A model generated the notes under the pieces. The model did not search any database. It had not been told where the DNA came from and worked only from the letters and a program-made list of their open reading frames with translations. A stretch of DNA of 37,848 nt from positions 1 through 37,848 of the forward strand of contig CAUCKA010000013.1 in the NCBI GenBank assembly GCA_958443265.1. Direction: 5' to 3'. Origin of the DNA: an uncultured Collinsella sp. Lineage in GTDB: Bacteria > Actinomycetota > Coriobacteriia > Coriobacteriales > Coriobacteriaceae. The position numbers and the translations under genes are program-made. Below are positions 34,702-37,848 of the stretch, piece by piece. Numbering within the stretch: position 1 is the first letter of the stretch; each line of letters starts with the position of its first letter.

Positions 34702-34848
34702 TTGCCCGGCGTGGGCGGGGAGCGGCGCGTAATTAAGTTTCCTGCTCTACAGTCCTGCGCAAGACGGAAAGCACATTAAGTGCTTTCCTTTGCGTGCGGA
34801 ACTCGCGACAAACTTAATTACGCGCCGCTCCCCGCCCACGCCGGGCAA
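34702..34848. repeat. 147-bp palindromic element with perfect 39-bp inverted arms
   Basis: The left arm 34702-34740 (TTGCCCGGCGTGGGCGGGGA...) and right arm 34810-34848 are exact reverse complements over 39 bp. The 69-bp centre holds a perfect GGAAAGCAC-attaa-GTGCTTTCC stem and a weaker TGCGCAA/TTGCG stem. It occupies most of the 347-bp divergent gap between the amino-acid operon and the RlmD-family gene. No coding frame or transposase is present and no target duplication is evident. It could be a MITE-like or REP-like element, or an RNA that folds into one long hairpin. The rest of the gap holds the operator above and the promoter region of the methyltransferase gene. Confidence 0.9.
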
Positions 34849-34955
34849 ACATCGTTGGACTTATCACTGACACGATTAAACCGCTTGTATATCGTCTGCT
34901 GGCTTGGCACGGTACAATACTTGCAGCTTTAATTCATGAATTAGTGGAGTTATTG

Positions 34956-36404
34956 ATGGCAGAATCTCGTGCGGAGCGTAGGGCTCGTCGTGCTTTGATG
35001 GAGGCGACTGAGGGGTCGAAGGAGGAGAAATCTTCTACGAAATCCAAGTCTTCTAAAGCTGCAAAAAGCAAATCGACTAAGAGCAGGGCTAAGGCCAAGC
35101 GTTCTGACTCTCGTCGAGGCGAGGATAAGGCATCTCAGACTCGCTCCAAGCGCTTGCATAAAGATCGGGTTTCGTCTGCGCGTAAGGCTGTGGACCCCAA
35201 GTCTCCCTGTTCGATCATGAAAGCTTGCGGTGGGTGCACGGCACTCAATCGTCCTTATAAAAAGCAGTTGGCAGCTAAGCAGGCTGCTATGGAGGAGCTT
35301 TTTGCTGCTCTTTGCGGGCGCGAGGGTATTAGCGTCGACCCCATTCACGGTATGGGCGTCACCCTGGGCGACCCGGGCAAATATCCTGCGCCGCGCGGTT
35401 TTCGTCATAAGGCTGCCACTCCCTTTGCTCCCGGTAAGGAGGGCGCCGTCCGTTGCGGTTTCTTTGAGCGCGGCACGCACAAGATCGTTGCCGTACCCGA
35501 ATGCCCCGTCGAGGCACCGGGCGCCCGTCAGATTCTCAACGGCATCGCACGCGAAGCTGAGCGGCTGCATATTCCCGCCTTTAATGAGGACAAGCATCTT
35601 GGTTTACTTCGCTATGCCGTCGTCCGCTGCGGTTGGCGTACCGACCAGGTCATGGTCACGCTCGTGACCGCTCAGCGCGACTTGCCGCATGCGCAGGAGT
35701 TCTTTGAGGCTGTCGCCGCACTCAATCCGTGCATCGTCACCGTCGCCCAAAACATCAACGGACGTCCCGGCAACGCCATCCTCGGCGAGGAAACCCGCAT
35801 TGTATATGGCGCCGAGTGCATGCGCGACCAGCTGCTCGGCTGCGAGTTCGATATCTCCCCCACCGCGTTCTACCAGACCAACCCGCAGCAGACCGAGCTG
35901 CTCTATCAGCTCGCGATTGACGGCATGGACCTGCAGCAGGGCGACGTACTCATGGATGCCTATTGCGGTAGCGGAACTATCGGCCTGTGTGCAGCTAAAG
36001 ATGCCCAGAACAAGGGTATCGGCATTATGCTGCTCGGCGTTGAGCGCAACCCGGCGGGCATTGCCGACGCACGTCGCAATGCCGAGCTCAACGGCCTCAC
36101 CCGCAGCGCTTGGTTTATGGCCGACGACGCCACCGACTACATCCTGGATGCCGCCGACAACAACGAACGCGTCGACGTTCTTTCCATCGACCCGCCGCGC
36201 GCCGGCTCCACGCCCGAGTTCCTCGAAGCTGCCTGCGCACTTAAGCCGCGCCGCATCACCTATATCAGCTGCAACCCCGTGACCCAAGAGCGCGACCTGC
36301 ACCAGCTCCTCGACGGAGGCTATCGCCTGCTCAAGATCACGCCAGTCGACATGTTCCCCCATACCGACCACACCGAAACCGTAGCGGTCCTCGAACGCCG
36401 CTAA
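34956..36404 (+). CDS. RlmD/RumA-family 23S rRNA (uracil-C5)-methyltransferase with long basic N-terminal tail
   Basis: A 482-aa SAM-dependent RNA m5U methyltransferase. An iron-sulfur site is formed by CSIMKACGGC plus the Cys of VAVPECPVEAP. The SAM motif is MDAYCGSGTIGLCAA, and the catalytic Cys lies in YISCNPVTQERDL. The N-terminal ~85 residues are Lys/Ser/Arg-rich low complexity, replacing the TRAM domain of RumA, and presumably bind RNA. This part also uses T-ending codons (TCT, GCT, CGT) far more than the rest of the gene, shifting near 35330. ATG 34956 follows GGAG by six bases. Exact target uridine not determined. Confidence 0.93.
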   Translation: MAESRAERRARRALMEATEGSKEEKSSTKSKSSKAAKSKSTKSRAKAKRSDSRRGEDKASQTRSKRLHKDRVSSARKAVDPKSPCSIMKACGGCTALNRPYKKQLAAKQAAMEELFAALCGREGISVDPIHGMGVTLGDPGKYPAPRGFRHKAATPFAPGKEGAVRCGFFERGTHKIVAVPECPVEAPGARQILNGIAREAERLHIPAFNEDKHLGLLRYAVVRCGWRTDQVMVTLVTAQRDLPHAQEFFEAVAALNPCIVTVAQNINGRPGNAILGEETRIVYGAECMRDQLLGCEFDISPTAFYQTNPQQTELLYQLAIDGMDLQQGDVLMDAYCGSGTIGLCAAKDAQNKGIGIMLLGVERNPAGIADARRNAELNGLTRSAWFMADDATDYILDAADNNERVDVLSIDPPRAGSTPEFLEAACALKPRRITYISCNPVTQERDLHQLLDGGYRLLKITPVDMFPHTDHTETVAVLERR

Positions 36405-36429
36405 CCAACCTCAGTAGATTCTTGGGACA

Positions 36430-36465
36430 AGAAAGGGGGCGACTCGTCTGGGCCGCCCCCTTCGC
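36430..36465. terminator. Bidirectional terminator between methyltransferase and PHP genes
   Basis: AAGGGGGCG and CGCCCCCTT form a perfect 9-bp stem. On the minus strand it is followed by TCTTG after the TT of the arm; the plus side has only TTCG. It probably serves mainly the PHP gene. Confidence 0.75.
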
Positions 36466-36482
36466 TTGGTTTATAAATTCCG

Positions 36483-37304
36483 CTACATCCCCTTGCGCAG
36501 GTCGCACACGCCGGCTGCCGCCATCTCGCGCAGCAGCGTCTCGCGGTCACGCGTCACAATCAAATCCAGCGGGAAGTGAATCTCGTCGAGCATCTTGCGC
36601 GCGTGATCGAGCTTGCCAATGGCCATGCCAATGTGGGCATCGGTCGACACGCCAATGCCCACGCCCAGCTCGGCGCAGCGCTCGGCGATCTTGCGGCATA
36701 CGGCCCAATGCTCAGTGTCGACACCGTGTTCAAGACTATGGTTGTTAATCTCGATAATCTTGTGCTTGGCCTTAGCCGCCAACAGCACCTCGTCGATATC
36801 GAACGGCACGCCCGAGCGACCCGCGTGGCCCAGCATGAACACCTTGGGGTGTTCCAAGGCATTGATATACATCTCGGTCGTCTGGGCCAGCGTCGCGCCC
36901 TCAGCAATCTGCGGATTATGCACGCTTGCAACCAAATAATCCAAATTACGCGTAACCAAATCGAACAGTGAATGCTGACGGCTGTACGAATCGCCGGCGA
37001 TATCGAGCGTGACAGGAGTGTCCTCGCCAAACAGGCTTCCGTCCAGCGAAACGATATCGGCCTCGGCACCACGCAGCACCAGCACGCCGCTCCAAATGCG
37101 CGGCCAGATATCCTGGTTGATAAAGAACTGGTAACTGCGCAGGTCATTGGGGCAAGCCGTAACCATAGAGCTCAAATGGTCGGCAGATCCGAGTACCTGC
37201 AGGCCACGCTCTGCCGCCCAGTACACATTCTCCTCAATGGTCGAATATGCATGCGCAGAGAACATCGTATGGGTATGAATGTCACAAGAAAGCAGGTAGG
37301 GCAT
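36483..37304 (-). CDS. PHP-domain phosphoesterase (YcdX-like)
   Basis: A 273-aa PHP-superfamily metal-dependent phosphatase. The first metal motif CDIHTHTMFSAHAYSTIEEN is clear, then GSADH, RGAEADIVSLDG, VASVHNPQ, GHAGRS, IEINNHS and the last motif VSTDAHIG. These residues build the trinuclear metal site of YcdX-type enzymes. The physiological substrate is unknown. ATG 37304 follows AAGGAG by five bases. It is separated from the upstream aminotransferase gene by 165 bp that contain an ACGGGGT/ACCCCGT hairpin (37406-37434), probably ending the aminotransferase transcript, and a TACAAT box near 37341. Confidence 0.92.
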   Translation of the reverse strand: MPYLLSCDIHTHTMFSAHAYSTIEENVYWAAERGLQVLGSADHLSSMVTACPNDLRSYQFFINQDIWPRIWSGVLVLRGAEADIVSLDGSLFGEDTPVTLDIAGDSYSRQHSLFDLVTRNLDYLVASVHNPQIAEGATLAQTTEMYINALEHPKVFMLGHAGRSGVPFDIDEVLLAAKAKHKIIEINNHSLEHGVDTEHWAVCRKIAERCAELGVGIGVSTDAHIGMAIGKLDHARKMLDEIHFPLDLIVTRDRETLLREMAAAGVCDLRKGM

Positions 37305-37469
37305 CAGGTCTCCTTATCTGGCACGGCCGTCGCTTATATTCATTGTACGCATAGCCTTCGATAGTCGTAAAACCACTCCATCCCAATGACACAACGTTCA
37401 TGACAACGGGGTCCGGCTTAACACCAAACCCCGTTTCACGTAAAACATTGTAGGCAGAGCGCTTTACTT

Positions 37470-37848
37470 TTAACGATACTCGTCCGCCAACTGTTTCCAA
37501 GCGGATAGCGAATTGACAATCGTTTCGTAGCTCACGCAATAGCCCAGGCGGAACCAACCCGGCATACCAAAGCTGTCCGAGGGAACCGCAAGCAACTCAT
37601 ACTTCTTTGCGCGCTCGCAAAACGCATTCGCATCGGGCTCCAACGCTTTCACCCATAGGTAGAACGCGCCATCCGGCTCAACATAGGTGTAGCCGTACTC
37701 CGCTAGTGCGTCGGTAAGCGCGGTGCGGTTGCGTGCATAGGCCTCAACGTCACTCGGCTCATCGATGCAGTCGATAATTACGCGCTGGAAGAGTGCCGGT
37801 GCGCATACAAAACCCAGCGTACGGGCGGCACCGGCAACGGCGGGCATT
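37470..37848 (-). CDS. PLP-dependent aminotransferase class I/II, C-terminal part (5' end outside window)
   Basis: The last 125 codons of an aminotransferase in the AspC/PatA-like fold type I group; the start lies beyond the right edge. Visible C-terminal features are GFVCAPALFQRVIIDCIDEP, YARNRTALTDALAEYGY, the typical EPDGAFYLWVKA strand and the substrate-carboxylate Arg in GMPGWFRLGYCVS. The PLP lysine is upstream of this fragment. The exact amino acid is not predictable. The frame is open to the edge, and the ATG at 37847 is probably internal. Confidence 0.9.
   Translation of the reverse strand, partial: MPAVAGAARTLGFVCAPALFQRVIIDCIDEPSDVEAYARNRTALTDALAEYGYTYVEPDGAFYLWVKALEPDANAFCERAKKYELLAVPSDSFGMPGWFRLGYCVSYETIVNSLSAWKQLADEYR

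Noticed and set aside
37405..37435. Hairpin AACGGGGT/ACCCCGTT as a firm terminator of the aminotransferase gene
   Set aside because: The stem is short, the loop is long and no T-run follows on the minus strand, so I mention it only in the PHP entry.
37282..37557. A 91-codon minus-strand frame between the PHP and aminotransferase genes
   Set aside because: It overlaps the end of the aminotransferase gene in another frame, lacks a ribosome site and spans a hairpin; no similarity recognised.
1..37848. CRISPR array, insertion sequence or prophage
   Set aside because: No regularly spaced repeats, transposase, integrase or phage structural gene is visible. The palindromic elements lack coding capacity.

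Overview
The window is high-GC (roughly 60%) Gram-positive DNA. The gene set and sequence style suggest a gut Coriobacteriia bacterium, most likely Collinsella. This rests on family recognition and composition, not on a search. The features pointing that way are the long isopeptide-type surface adhesin, a heterodimeric ABC exporter, a Tat-type lipoprotein amino-acid transporter, LarE, a secreted DNA/RNA nuclease, and a fragment of a tetracycline-resistance leader of the kind common in gut bacteria.

Layout. (1) 1-6911, minus strand: one giant surface-protein gene runs off the left edge. From the N-terminus it has a signal peptide, BspA-type leucine-rich repeats, a right-handed beta-helix-like region, Cna-B modules (two are perfect DNA copies), a DUF11/D2-like domain and many pilin-type isopeptide domains. 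Its only plausible start codons are out of frame with the signal peptide because of a run of eight G, so as sequenced it is OFF or phase-variable. (2) 7.1-9.7 kb: a TadA-glycerate kinase fusion, tRNA-Ser(UGA) and a TetR regulator. (3) 9.8-13.6 kb: lemA, ilvE, a DedA membrane protein and cysE. (4) 13.7-18.0 kb: a two-gene heterodimeric ABC exporter. Its upstream regulator has been replaced by a ribosomal-protection tet promoter, attenuator leader and the first 29 codons of the tet gene. (5) 18.1-23.3 kb: a small hypothetical protein, a nitroreductase, a membrane protein, an enhancer-binding-protein-like regulator, a YeiH-type transporter and a GntR regulator. (6) 23.4-28.4 kb: glmS, a LacI regulator, a HAD phosphatase and larE. 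(7) 28.7-36.4 kb: a secreted nuclease, an EF-G-like GTPase with degenerate motifs, an amino-acid ABC importer operon and an RlmD-family rRNA methyltransferase. (8) The right edge: a PHP phosphoesterase and the 3' end of an aminotransferase gene.

Non-coding structure is unusually rich. There is a perfect 39-bp inverted repeat enclosing 69 bp, and a 107-bp hairpin between the substrate-binding protein and permease genes. A dispersed hairpin family carries GGGACAGG. A matching 17-bp motif lies upstream of both ilvE and the amino-acid importer. A triple TGGTAT/ATACCA array lies upstream of glmS. I see no CRISPR array, transposase or phage gene.

The two most promising observations are the poly-G switch in front of the adhesin signal peptide and the capture of an ABC exporter operon by a tetracycline-resistance attenuator. 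The TadA-glycerate kinase fusion and the 147-bp palindromic element come next.
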